From assembly GCF_014926405.1 (NCBI RefSeq), contig NZ_JACXXJ020000006.1, positions 1 through 56,347 of the forward strand: a stretch of DNA of 56,347 nucleotides, written 5' to 3'. The first letter of the stretch is position 1. The number at the start of each line of letters is the position of its first letter. The DNA is from Agrobacterium vitis. GTDB lineage: Bacteria > Pseudomonadota > Alphaproteobacteria > Rhizobiales > Rhizobiaceae. This document shows positions 36,572 to 47,514 of this stretch, piece after piece. A program made the position numbers and the translations under genes. Under the pieces are notes generated by a model. That model was given only the letters and a program-made list of their open reading frames with translations, was not told the origin of the DNA and searched no databases.

Positions 36572-37389
36572 GGCACTGTAAAGTTAACCTGGCATCGATC
36601 AACATTTGGGATCTTGTGGCATGACCAGATTTGCCCGTGATCCACTTTATCGTCGCCATCGATTTCCAGCCGAGGTGATTGCCCATGCCGTTTGGCTCTA
36701 TTTCCGGTTTCCGCTGAGCCTGCGGATGGTCGAGGATATGCTGGCTGCCCGTGGCGTCATCGTCTCTCACCAAACCGTGAGGCTCTGGGCGGAGAAGTTC
36801 GGCCGGCATTTCGCCAATGACATTCGGCGGCGCTCAGCCGGCAGGCTCGGTGACAAATGGCACTTCGACGAGGTTGTCATCACGATCGCCGGCAAGAAAC
36901 ATTGGCTCTGGCGCGCCGTCGATCAGGACGGGTTTGTTCTCGACGTGCTGGTGCAAAGCCGCCGCGATGCCAAGGCGGCCAAACGTTTGATGCGCAAGCT
37001 CCTGAAAGGGCAATGCCGTGCGCCGCGTGTGATAATCACCGACAAGCTTCGATCCTACGGTGCGGCGAAGCGTGATATCATGCCCGGCATCGAACATCGC
37101 TCGCACAAGGGCCTGAACAATCGGGCCGAGAATTCTCATCAGCCCGTCCGACGACGCGAGAAGATCATGAAGCGCTTCAAGTCAACACGACATCTTCAGC
37201 GTTTCGTTTCCATCCATGACCCGATCACCAACCTTTTTCACATTCCCCGCCACGACATTCCATCCGTCCACCATCGCGAACTGCGAACAGCTGCCATGCA
37301 AGCATGGCACCAAATCGCGCGCCTTCACGCCGCATGAACTAATTCCTCACGCCAAGATGGTGCGTTCAAGGCGATAAGTTTACAGTGCC
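36572..37389 (+). mobile_element. IS6-family element, intact copy
   Basis: 818 bases with GGCACTGTAAAGTTAAC on the left and the complement GGCACTGTAAACTTATCG on the right. It encodes a full transposase. Flanks GGCGCTGC and TGTCCGGC do not match, so it no longer sits in its original target or has taken part in IS-IS recombination. It cuts the histidine kinase. Confidence 0.9.
36621..37337 (+). CDS. IS6-family transposase, intact
   Basis: A 238-residue DDE transposase starting MTRFARDPLYRRHRFPAEVI. Helix-turn-helix at about 30-60, catalytic residues in KWHFDEVVI, IITDKLRSY and NNRAENSHQ, and a basic C-terminal stretch. This is the best candidate for an active enzyme that could act on all GGCA-ended copies in the window. 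ATG 36621 is chosen over an upstream TTG. Confidence 0.92.
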   Translation: MTRFARDPLYRRHRFPAEVIAHAVWLYFRFPLSLRMVEDMLAARGVIVSHQTVRLWAEKFGRHFANDIRRRSAGRLGDKWHFDEVVITIAGKKHWLWRAVDQDGFVLDVLVQSRRDAKAAKRLMRKLLKGQCRAPRVIITDKLRSYGAAKRDIMPGIEHRSHKGLNNRAENSHQPVRRREKIMKRFKSTRHLQRFVSIHDPITNLFHIPRHDIPSVHHRELRTAAMQAWHQIARLHAA

Positions 37390-37526
37390 TGTCCGGCAGA
37401 TCTGCACATTGCGAACCGCGCCCTTGCGCGCTTCCATCTTCGCGGCTTGAGCGCTGCCAGCCCGAACAATCAGGAAAGCTAAAGGAAGTGATATGGCGTT
37501 GGTGCGCGGATCAGCTAATGTGCGGG
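37390..37526. other. 137-bp orphan segment between two IS6 copies
   Basis: One frame reads PADLHIANRALARFHLRGLS and ends shortly after at a TAA, possibly the C-terminal tail of a lost gene. I cannot name it. It shares no continuity with the histidine kinase on the other side of the IS. Confidence 0.4.
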
Positions 37527-37797
37527 CATCGTAACGTTAACCGGACATCGATCAAAATGTGGGATCTGGCTGCATGACCAGATCCAGCCGTGATCCCCTT
37601 TATCGTCGCCACCGATTTCCCGGCGAGGTGATTGCGCATGCTTGTTTGGCTCTATTTCCGGTTTCCGCTTAGCCTGCGGATGGTCGAGGATCTGCTGGCA
37701 GTGCGTGGCATCATCGTCTCTCATCAAACCGTGCGGCTCTGGGCGGAGAAATTCGGTAGACATTTTGCCAACGATATCCGGTTAACGTTACGATGCC
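37527..37797 (+). mobile_element. 271-bp non-autonomous IS6-family derivative (MITE-like)
   Basis: Both ends are present: GGCATCGTAACGTTAACCGG on the left and the exact complement on the right. The interior holds only the 5' third of a transposase gene, with a frameshift (CATGCTTG for CATGCCG) shared with the copy at 53282. The right terminus follows directly after the codons for NDIR. It cannot move alone but could be moved by a related transposase. Confidence 0.82.
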
Positions 37798-37807
37798 CTT
37801 AAATAGC

Positions 37808-38113
37808 TTATTCGTCCATTGTGAGTTCACGGCCACCTGCAAGGATGCGCAGGATGACCCCGTCGTCGTCCTCAACCACGAACCCCACGCTCACGCTCCG
37901 CTCGAATCCGACGATGCCCAGGCCGGGACGTATTTCGTTACGCACCGTGCCACGTTCGGGGAATACGTCGAATGATGACAGGAAGCCGTCGATGCGCTCA
38001 ATGTAGCGGTCGGCGGTGACGGCGGAGCCGGAACGCGTCGTGATGGATTCATGGATTTCCACCAAATCGGTTTGCGCTTCCAGTGACAGGCGGATTGTAT
38101 AGTGCTTCATCAA
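37808..38113 (-). CDS. parE: ParE-type toxin (RelE/ParE superfamily)
   Basis: A 101-residue protein: YTIRLSLEAQTDLVEIHESI, ADRYIERIDGFLSSF, FPERGTVRNEIRPGLGIVGF and a C-terminal RILAGGRE, all typical of ParE. ParE toxins poison DNA gyrase. It overlaps the antitoxin gene upstream by four bases, the usual coupled order. It lies between two IS6 elements. Confidence 0.88.
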   Translation of the reverse strand: MMKHYTIRLSLEAQTDLVEIHESITTRSGSAVTADRYIERIDGFLSSFDVFPERGTVRNEIRPGLGIVGFERSVSVGFVVEDDDGVILRILAGGRELTMDE

Positions 38114-38388
38114 GAACGGCTTTTGGCCTTGGCGATGTGCGCACGAACATTTGCCATGCCGTCAGCGAGAGGCACCGCCCGCGTCGGATCGGCCTTATGG
38201 GCGTCATAGGCGGGAGCCACTTCCTCACGGAGCCAGCGTTCCACCACAGAATCGCGTGCGGCGAGCGTGCGCAGGCCGTCGCGGATAACCTCGCTTTCGG
38301 AAGCATATTCGCCGGACGCGACCTTGGCCTTGACCATTTCGGCCATCTCAATGGGAAGGGTGATGCTGAGGGATTGGGTTGTGCGCAT
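38110..38388 (-). CDS. parD: ParD-type antitoxin (ribbon-helix-helix)
   Basis: A 92-residue protein with an N-terminal ribbon-helix-helix (SLSITLPIEMAEMVKAKVAS, GEYASESEVIRDGLRTL) and a charged C-terminal tail that would wrap the toxin. ParD normally represses its own promoter, which here would lie between 38389 and the IS at 38484. The pair may stabilise the replicon or island. Confidence 0.88.
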   Translation of the reverse strand: MRTTQSLSITLPIEMAEMVKAKVASGEYASESEVIRDGLRTLAARDSVVERWLREEVAPAYDAHKADPTRAVPLADGMANVRAHIAKAKSRS

Positions 38389-38483
38389 TGGGGGTCACTT
38401 TCGTTTCTGACTTCTTATACCATGCGACACGATTTAATCCTACTGCTTCCTGACTACCTTAAAATGTCGCTATCTGGCGGTGC

Positions 38484-40281
<1,798 letters not shown>

Positions 40282-40285
<4 letters not shown>

Positions 40286-41586
40286 AGGTTATCCTTCAGC
40301 GTTTCAAGAAAGCAGTTCAGAAACGGTGCCAGCCTTTCCTCATCAAGCCTGGAGGCAAGATGCAAATGCAGTTGCGCGCCCGCCACGATAAAGGTCAGAT
40401 CGAGATCCGTTCGGGGATTTTCGGAAGGCGCATCCAGCAGGGTGCTCTTCATCCAGAGCAAGTCTTCCTCCGGCATCGTGACAAAATTGAACAGGTAGGA
40501 AATCTGCCCCGCATCCCATCCAGTGGCAGCCTGGATCTCTTCCGAACCAACGATGCTGTGATTGCGGAACGCCTCCATACAGTCGTGGAAATCCTCCGGC
40601 ATGTCATCGACGCCAAGAAGGTTGTCCTCGAACAGAATTGGGGCGGCGACCGTGTAGAAACCCAGGCCCTGCTGCTTCTCACGCAGCGAAAACAGGCATA
40701 GCACCAGGGGATCGGTGGTCCCGCTCAACCGGCCAATCGCAGAGCGATAGGCCCGCATGGCAGCCCATTGCAGGCGAGTATAGCGGGTCCAAGGCAGAGG
40801 GATTTCTGTCTGATGCCAGATGACGCCGCCTCCATCGTGACTCAGGCTCGAAACGGTTGCCCTTTCACCATAGCCTGCCCAGAAATCCAGGCTCTGCTCC
40901 ACAGCATCGCCGTGACGTCTTTCCAGCTTCAAAGTCTCAGGAACGAAAGTAAGGTCCGGCAAGCTCTCATCAAGAGCAACCTTGCCTGGCGCACAAAACG
41001 CCATCAGCGCACGAAGCAATTGCAGCTGGCCAATATGGTCGCCAAGAATATGGTGAAACAGCACGGCGAGATGTCGCTGTCCCAGGATATCGACGTCGCC
41101 CAACCGCAGCAGCGGCCCTTCGAACAGGCTTATTGGGCGATCCAACAGAAAGGAAATACAGTCGCGTTCGTCGATAAAACCCCGCTCTGCCCGAAAGACA
41201 AAGTGTTCGCCCAGAACCTCTTCTTTTGGCAGACGAAATGCGAAACCATCGTCACCCTCGACAACCACCGCCGTCACCAGGGGAAAGGCCAGTCCCAGGC
41301 ATGTCGCAATCTCTTCAAGGTCCGGGTCGATTTGGCCGAAAGCGCCGGGCTTGATGATGTAGGCGACAGTATTCGCCGTCAGATGACCGTGAAAAAACTC
41401 GGGATACACCATTGAGGCCTGCATCGGCGTCAAGGGAATTTCCGTCAGTTCATGGGCATAATCAGGCGTCAGCAATGCGCGGCGCCCGGCCAAATGCTCT
41501 TTTGCCTCCTCTCTGCCGCGGGCATAGACAAAGGCAAAACGTCCGCTGGGGAGGGTGAGCGTTACAATCTCTGGCAGTGGCGGCAT
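40282..41586 (-). CDS. free-standing NRPS condensation-domain protein
   Basis: A 434-residue protein. An N-terminal segment of about 45 residues precedes PLTPMQASMVYPEFFHG (condensation motif C1). The active-site motif HHILGDH carries both His and the Asp. The C-terminal half has FNFVTMPEED, an expected structural strand. It would join aminoacyl groups held on the two carrier domains encoded at 41605 and 48456. Stand-alone condensation proteins are uncommon but known. It lies 18 bases after the A-PCP gene. Confidence 0.87.
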
Positions 41587-41604
41587 GACGCGCTTCCTTC
41601 CGCT

Positions 41605-43383
41605 TCAAAGCCGGATGATGTGATAGTCGTAGATATCAGGCTCAGGATCATGGGACAGCTCATCGCTCACCTCGTCCAGCAGATGCGCCATACGCGGCCA
41701 GGAACAGTCCCGATAAAATTCCGTCAGGCTAAGCGGCACCTTCCGATGCCGGTTGAGCAAGCTCACCAGCTTGACCGCCAGGACCGAGTGACCGCCAGCC
41801 TGAAAGAAATCCTGATCCGGTTGCCAATCCGAGAGCCCGCAGGCATCCAGCAACCAATGAAGAGAGGTGACGGGGCGGTCCTTGGCCTCGTTCATTGCCT
41901 CCAAGGCGGCCATGTCGATCTTGCCATGCGCCGTGACGGGCAAGACCTCAACCTGCACGAAGCGGTCGGGAACCATGAAATCCGGCAGGGAGATGATGCC
42001 AAACTCTCTTAACTCCGCCTCTTCTGGCGAAGTTGCCATGCTTTTCACCAGGTAGTAGAGCATGACCCTCTTGCCGGTGGGCGTGGCCTGCACCGCAGCC
42101 ACACAATTTGCGACGCCGGGATGCCGCCCATAGGCAAGCGCAATGTCACTCAGGGATGTCCTGTTGCCCCTGATCTTGATCTGATCATCCTTGCGCCCGG
42201 CATAGTGAAAAAGCCCCCCCTCATCGCGGGACACCAGATCACCGCTGGCATAGGCCCTCTCCTCACCCAATAGCGGGAAAGCGCGGAATTTACTGGCGGT
42301 CAGCAGCGCATCGCCGATATAGCCAGGCGATAGCCCGTCTCCGGCAATCACCAGTTCTCCCTCCTCACCAAAGGCGCAAGGCCTTCCTTCCTCGTTGGCA
42401 ACATAAAGACGGCTGTCATGCACCGGATATCCGATAGGGATGGCCCGAGAAAAATGATGGCTTCGTGGGATACGGTAGACGCAGGTACCCATGGTATTTT
42501 CCGTCGGGCCATAGCCGTTATAGACCGTGATGCGCGGATTATGACGGTACAGCCTGTCGATATGACACGGAGAAAGCGCCTCGCCGCCCACCATGATATT
42601 GGAAATCCCTCCCAGGCATTCGGGATCTGCATCCATCAGCATGTTCAGCAAGGAGGTCGTCAGCCAAAGGGCATTGGCGCCGCTTTCGACAATCAGCTGG
42701 CGCAACGTGTCCCCGGTCAGATGCTCCTCCGGTGCCAGCACGAGGCAGCCACCATTGCACAGCGCAGTCCAGATCTCGAACTGCGATGCGTCAAAAGTCA
42801 GCGCCGAGTGATGGATCATCACGGTTTCAGGACCCGCCGGAAAATGCGGCGGCTGATAACAGAAGCCGATCACCCCCAGATGGGTGCAGGGAATGATTTT
42901 CGGCGCTCCGGTTGTGCCGCTCGAAAAATTGACATAGACGATATCCCCCGCTGCCGGTCTTTGAGGCAAGGACGCATGCCCGGGAGCCAGCAGGTCCGTG
43001 GCTTGGAGATGTCCCGCAAAGGTGACGTTGCACAGCGGGCCATCGGTAATGAACAGCCGAACCTTGGCTCTTTCAATCACCGAATTGTTCCAGCTCTGCG
43101 GATTCTTCGGACTGATGAAACAGAAGCCGCAGCGCGCCTTCAAGGTCGCCAGCAGCATGACGATCAGATCTATGCCGCGCGGCATCTGGATGCCGATCGT
43201 GTGGCCGGGCCGGGCACCCGCCTGCAACAGGCGCGTGGCGGCCAGACTGGAGCGTGCATCCAGTTGCGCATAGGTCAGCGTAGCGTCCTGATAGCGCACC
43301 GCACACCCCTGTGGATTGGCTGCCACGGCCTTTTCAAATGCATCAATGACCGTCGAGACCAACACCCTCTCCTCTGTCACCAT
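41605..43383 (-). CDS. NRPS adenylation-carrier protein (A-PCP)
   Basis: A 592-residue protein. Adenylation motifs: YVNFSSGTTGAPK, NGYGPTENT, YASGDL, GRKDDQIKIRGNR and the Lys motif TAHGKID. A carrier domain follows with phosphopantetheine Ser533 in FFQAGGHSVLAVKL. By alignment to the GrsA pocket I read DAFWMGGMGK, near codes for small aliphatic residues, but this is hand alignment. The helix after motif A8 (TSLSDIALA) departs from the usual ELGEIE. ATG 43383 gives a 41-base overlap with the oxidoreductase gene. Confidence 0.88.
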   Translation of the reverse strand: MVTEERVLVSTVIDAFEKAVAANPQGCAVRYQDATLTYAQLDARSSLAATRLLQAGARPGHTIGIQMPRGIDLIVMLLATLKARCGFCFISPKNPQSWNNSVIERAKVRLFITDGPLCNVTFAGHLQATDLLAPGHASLPQRPAAGDIVYVNFSSGTTGAPKIIPCTHLGVIGFCYQPPHFPAGPETVMIHHSALTFDASQFEIWTALCNGGCLVLAPEEHLTGDTLRQLIVESGANALWLTTSLLNMLMDADPECLGGISNIMVGGEALSPCHIDRLYRHNPRITVYNGYGPTENTMGTCVYRIPRSHHFSRAIPIGYPVHDSRLYVANEEGRPCAFGEEGELVIAGDGLSPGYIGDALLTASKFRAFPLLGEERAYASGDLVSRDEGGLFHYAGRKDDQIKIRGNRTSLSDIALAYGRHPGVANCVAAVQATPTGKRVMLYYLVKSMATSPEEAELREFGIISLPDFMVPDRFVQVEVLPVTAHGKIDMAALEAMNEAKDRPVTSLHWLLDACGLSDWQPDQDFFQAGGHSVLAVKLVSLLNRHRKVPLSLTEFYRDCSWPRMAHLLDEVSDELSHDPEPDIYDYHIIRL

Positions 43384-44386
43384 GGCGTATGAGACTGAAA
43401 CCCACGGGAAACGCCGCTTCACCGCGATAGAGCGCCAAGGCCTGACGTGGCGAAAAAACTGTTCGTGGCAGTGTGGCGGCAAGTTGTCGCTGCCGGTCGA
43501 TCAGCGCCAGCGCCCTTGCCAGATTGTCATCCACCCGCGCCTCGCCGGGTAAGGGAACCACATCGGCAAGGCCAGCGTGATAGCGGTCATCACGATATCC
43601 GGCACCGCAACGCGAGACATTGACGAGATCGAAATTGCCGGAGGCTGGTGAAAATCCGATCCGGCCCGACAGCCTGCCGAGATTGACCAGCATGGAGCGA
43701 TCCTGACCATTGCCATCCGGGTCCAGCAGGTTGAGAAAACCGCCGATCTGATCACTGACATCGCCATCGGCGCAGAAATAGATCCTGGTAAACCGTCCGC
43801 CACTGCCGGGCCGCAACTGACCCGGATCGAAAGCCGGCCAAGCGGCACATTGGCGCATCCGCTCCGCTTGCAGATCGCAGATGCAAACCTCCGCGCCAGC
43901 ATCCGTTGCCATAAGCGCCATAAGCATGCCAAGCCCGCCCAGACCAAGGATCAGAACCCGGTCGCGGCTCGTCAGCCGGCTTCTGTCACCGGCATGGATC
44001 ACCGTGGCCGCGAGTGTGGCCATGATGGCGAGTTCCCCCGGCAAATCCCCGATGATCCGGCAGACCAGCCGACGCGGCATGACCAGGTAATCCGAATGGA
44101 TGGCTTCGCGCCACCCCATGGCGATCACCCTGTCTTCCTCCTCGACATGATCGACATGCGCGCCCTTGTGCAGCACCGTACCGACGGCGCAGTAACCGAG
44201 TTCCAGCATTTCGCCCGTTTCGCGTGCCTGACGAATATAATGCATTTCCGTACCAGGGCTGATCATGGTGAACTCCGTTGCCACGACCACATGGTTGTCA
44301 TCGCAGGGCGGCACAGTTTCGCGCCGGACCTGCACACCTTTCGCGCCTTGAACCGCAAACAGCTGCCGTATTTCCTGCTGCATCAT
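43343..44386 (-). CDS. MDR (zinc-type alcohol dehydrogenase-like) oxidoreductase
   Basis: A 347-residue medium-chain dehydrogenase/reductase. N-terminal ATEFTMISPGTEMHYIRQAR and GYCAVGTVLHKG resemble the GroES-like domain; the nucleotide fold is VLILGLGGLGMLMALMA with acidic DLQ. The usual zinc-binding Cys/His set is not apparent, so it is probably a zinc-free reductase. Its ATG overlaps the EPSP-synthase-like stop. It could reduce an enol, imine or ketone in the peptide precursor. Role is inference. Confidence 0.82.
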   Translation of the reverse strand: MMQQEIRQLFAVQGAKGVQVRRETVPPCDDNHVVVATEFTMISPGTEMHYIRQARETGEMLELGYCAVGTVLHKGAHVDHVEEEDRVIAMGWREAIHSDYLVMPRRLVCRIIGDLPGELAIMATLAATVIHAGDRSRLTSRDRVLILGLGGLGMLMALMATDAGAEVCICDLQAERMRQCAAWPAFDPGQLRPGSGGRFTRIYFCADGDVSDQIGGFLNLLDPDGNGQDRSMLVNLGRLSGRIGFSPASGNFDLVNVSRCGAGYRDDRYHAGLADVVPLPGEARVDDNLARALALIDRQRQLAATLPRTVFSPRQALALYRGEAAFPVGFSLIRHGDRGEGVGLDGH

Positions 44387-45745
44387 ATCTGCCCCGCGAA
44401 CACGGCCTGGAGGCACTTGTCAAAATGCGGAAAGGAGGTCTTGTAGCACTCGCCGCCGGGAATACGGCCCGCAAGCCCATGCGCCAGCATCAACACATGC
44501 GCCGTCATCGACAGCCGGTGATCGTTGAAAACGGCGATATCACCCTGCACGCTCGGCCTTTGCCCGCCCGTGGTGCGGATCGCATAGCCATCGATGACCG
44601 TGTCGATGCCGAGGCTGCGCACCATCTGGCAGGTCGCCGCGATCCGGTCGGATTCCTTGAATGTCAGCTCGAAAAGGTCTTCGAACACCGCCTCGCCCGG
44701 CAAAAGACCGGCGATGGCAACCATCAGGGGAATTTCATCAATCATCGAATGCAGGCTTTCTTTGCCGTGCATGCCCTGCGCCTTGAATGTCCCGCCGCCT
44801 TTCAGGGTAATCGCGCCCACCTTCTCTCCGCGTGCGCCCTCATCCGGGGATATCTCCAGGCCGAACCCGCAGGACTGCATCCAGTGGAAAAAGCCGATCC
44901 GGGTCGGATTGATGCACACCCCTTCAAACCGCAGGCTCACCTCCGGCCTATCCCTGTTCATCAGCCAGAAGAGCGCAGCCGGATAGGCAAGCGCCGAGGG
45001 GTCGAGCGGAATGGTCAGGGTGTCTGGAACTTGAAACTGGCCTGGCCTGTAGGTGACGACATGATCCCGGTCCTCGACCGCATCGCCAAAGCCCCGTGCC
45101 ATCAACTGGGTGTGATCCCTGGCCACAACCGGATACGCGATCTCGACCGGCACCCGCGCGGCGATGGCGGCAAACAGGATGGCCGAGACCGATTGCGCAC
45201 TGCCGATGGTGGTCTGAACCCGGCCCGGCCCGATCTGCGCGGGCAAAATCCGCAGCGGTAGGCATCCCGGTCGCTCGAGATATTCGAACCGGCCACCCAA
45301 TTCCGTCAGAGGTTCGACGATCCAGTCGAAAGGTCTGTTGCGTAATGTCTCGTCGCCATCGACAACGCAGCCGACACCAAGTCCGCACAGCACCCCGATC
45401 AACAGCCGGGCCGCCGCGCTGGAAGGCCCCAGGTACACCCTCTCTTGCCTTGTTTCGGGCAGGCCCTGGCTTGCCATGATACAAGGAGTTATGGAACGCC
45501 ACCGTGCCAGAGTATCGGTCGAAGTCGATCAACACCCCCAATTGCTGTAGGGCATCGATCAGCAGGGTAATGGCAGCCCCCTGATTGATGCCGCTGATCG
45601 TCACCGGACGGTCGGACAGGGCGGCAAACAGCAATGCCCGATGCGAGATGGATTTGTCGGAGGGAATATGGGCAGCGGCAGCGGCCCAATCCGGCCGATC
45701 CGGCGGGGTGGTGGAAGGAATATGACGGTCCGGATAAATCAGCAC
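44383..45745 (-). pseudogene. EPSP synthase-like enolpyruvyl transferase, one frameshift
   Basis: Two frames joined at 45464-45469 (a run of G on the minus strand) give an AroA-like protein. The first part has PSDKSISHRALLFAALSDRP (the KSxSHR site); the second has VYLGPSSAAARLL, SAQSVSAILFAAIAA, MIDEIPLMVAIAGL, LTFKESDRIAATCQMVRSLG and NDHRLSMTAH. The usual LGNSGT phosphoenolpyruvate motif is changed to LGPSSA. EPSP synthase adds enolpyruvyl from PEP to shikimate-3-phosphate; paralogues in natural-product clusters act on other alcohols. One inserted base explains the break, so a base-calling error or recent mutation is possible. Start GTG 45745. Confidence 0.8.
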
Positions 45746-45749
45746 GCTC

Positions 45750-46967
45750 TCAGCCCCGTTTGTAACGCTTGGGATCGATCAGTGCCTCGTCGCTGAGGAT
45801 CTGTTCAGGATCGAATATGTCAGGTGCCGATGGCCCCTTAGGCACCGGCAAAGCTCCGGCCTCATAGGAGCGGCGGCGGTTGCGCTTGCGCTCCAAACCG
45901 AGATTGAACCCCTCCAGATCAATCGGCCATTGCTCCAGCAATCCTTCATCACGGCAATAATCGGCAAGCTTCTGGCCGATTGGCGTCCTGACGAGGACGC
46001 GGCCATGTTTGCCGAACGCCGTGCCGTTGATGCTGGCATCGAAAATATTGGGATCACCGTCACAGACGCTGATGTCGGCAAGGCCGCTCATCCAGTCGCC
46101 GCAGGAGAGGCAGCGGTGGTTTTTCCCGCCCTTTAGCTCTTTCAGGATCTGCCAGAATTCCAGAGCATGGCTGCCGCCATCCTTGGTGGAAACCGTCAGT
46201 TTTCCCGGATAGGGACCGCTGCGGTAACGAAGGTCACTAACGGCGTCCAGCGGCAGGTTCAGGCAGCCTTGAACGATATCCGCCGTTCCCTTGGGCAATG
46301 TGCTGGACGAGCAGGCCGTTTCAATCAGGAGGATGATGTTTTCCCGCGCCCAATCGGCAATATCGCCCTGCAATTGCTGAAGCTTGCGGATGGCCTGCAT
46401 ATGACAGGCCAGGCCGACGACGGCGATCTTGTCATTGCGACAATGTTCGTAAAGGCCTCGCAATTCGGCCAGATAAGGCGCCAATTGGTAGGTGGATTGG
46501 GCATTGGCGATGATGGTTTCCTCATCCCCGGAGACCACGCCCTTGGCGCGCCAGCCTGCATCAGGGTTGCGGCCCATGGTCAGAACGTGGTCAACACCAA
46601 AACCAGTGCTGCGGCTGGCCAGCAGCAGGGTGGTGACGGTTCCGCCGCTGGCCGAAGCCTCGAACACATCCGCTCGTGTCGAGCGCGCGCCGAAGAGATC
46701 AATGTGGATGCCCAGCCACCGTTCGCTGGATTGGCGCTCGCGGCCGAAAAGCTGCATCTCCGCCGCATCGGTGGCGGGGTCAGCACCGGGACAGACATCA
46801 TGGCAAAGGTGGCAGTCACCACAAGAGGCCGGGTCGAAATCCAGCACCGGCAGAAGAGTGTCCGGGTGCAGGACAATCAGTTGCTCAGGACAAACCAACT
46901 GGCAGGCCCCGCAACCGGCGCATAAATTGGAATCAAGAACATTTTCCTGTAAAATTCTGATCGACAT
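45750..46967 (-). CDS. FrhB-type coenzyme F420 hydrogenase/dehydrogenase beta subunit-like iron-sulfur flavoprotein
   Basis: A 405-residue protein. N-terminal tandem 4Fe-4S sites CAGCGACQLVCPE and CGDCHLCHDVCPG, then the FrhB core GIHIDLFGARSTRADVFEAS, ASGGTVTTLLLAS, VGLACHMQAIRKLQ, CLSCGDWMSGLADISV. FrhB relatives bind flavin and move electrons between an iron-sulfur partner and a substrate; in bacteria lacking F420 they act in other reductions, often in polysaccharide clusters. Its presence in an NRPS operon is unusual. ATG 46967 with AAGGA is preferred over TTG 46970. A 62-base AT-rich gap separates it from the acetyltransferase. Confidence 0.88.
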   Translation of the reverse strand: MSIRILQENVLDSNLCAGCGACQLVCPEQLIVLHPDTLLPVLDFDPASCGDCHLCHDVCPGADPATDAAEMQLFGRERQSSERWLGIHIDLFGARSTRADVFEASASGGTVTTLLLASRSTGFGVDHVLTMGRNPDAGWRAKGVVSGDEETIIANAQSTYQLAPYLAELRGLYEHCRNDKIAVVGLACHMQAIRKLQQLQGDIADWARENIILLIETACSSSTLPKGTADIVQGCLNLPLDAVSDLRYRSGPYPGKLTVSTKDGGSHALEFWQILKELKGGKNHRCLSCGDWMSGLADISVCDGDPNIFDASINGTAFGKHGRVLVRTPIGQKLADYCRDEGLLEQWPIDLEGFNLGLERKRNRRRSYEAGALPVPKGPSAPDIFDPEQILSDEALIDPKRYKRG

Positions 46968-47029
46968 CAATATAGTCCTTTTATCAGAAGAATTACTTTG
47001 AAATAATTTTTAAATATTCAAATATTTAC

Positions 47030-47503
47030 TCAATCGACATGCAGTTCCATTTGCACGATTTCAAGAGAAACCGTACCTGGCCCGTGAGAGAACGTGCCGG
47101 TTCCAATTTCGGCAAAACCCAATTTCCGGTAGAAATCCCGGCCAGTGAGCGTTGATTCCAGATAGATACGTCTTTCCCCAGCCTGCCTGATGTGGGCGAT
47201 TGCCTGACCCAACAGGGCTTTACCCACACCAGCCCCGGCAGCTGCCCCGCTGACGAACAGCTTGGTCACCTCATTGCCCTGCACTTCCACCAGACCCAGA
47301 AGAGCCCCGGAAGACACCGCAACCCAAAGCTCCCTGCGCTCGATAGCGGGCAGATATATGCCGGGATGGCGCCCATCCAGCCACATGTCGATCTGTTCAC
47401 TGGTATAGTGTCCATTACAAAGGCTTCGCACCGACTGGCGATGAACATCGAACAGGTCCGGACAGTCTTCAGCGGTGGCAGGACGGATCTCGAAATGCTG
47501 CAT
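47030..47503 (-). CDS. GNAT-family N-acetyltransferase
   Basis: A 157-residue protein starting MQHFEIRPATAEDCPDLFDV, with the acetyl-CoA loop VSGAAAGAGVGKALL and the C-terminal LTGRDFYRKLGFAEIG. GNATs acetylate amino groups. Next to an exporter and NRPS genes it may give self-protection or tailor the product. ATG 47503 is chosen; the frame extends upstream into the exporter gene. Confidence 0.88.
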   Translation of the reverse strand: MQHFEIRPATAEDCPDLFDVHRQSVRSLCNGHYTSEQIDMWLDGRHPGIYLPAIERRELWVAVSSGALLGLVEVQGNEVTKLFVSGAAAGAGVGKALLGQAIAHIRQAGERRIYLESTLTGRDFYRKLGFAEIGTGTFSHGPGTVSLEIVQMELHVD

Positions 47504-47514
47504 CTCGCCAACCC

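Noticed and set aside
42418..43392. 324-codon plus-strand frame opposite the A-PCP gene
   Set aside because: Antisense to a protein with complete adenylation motifs; no domain recognised.
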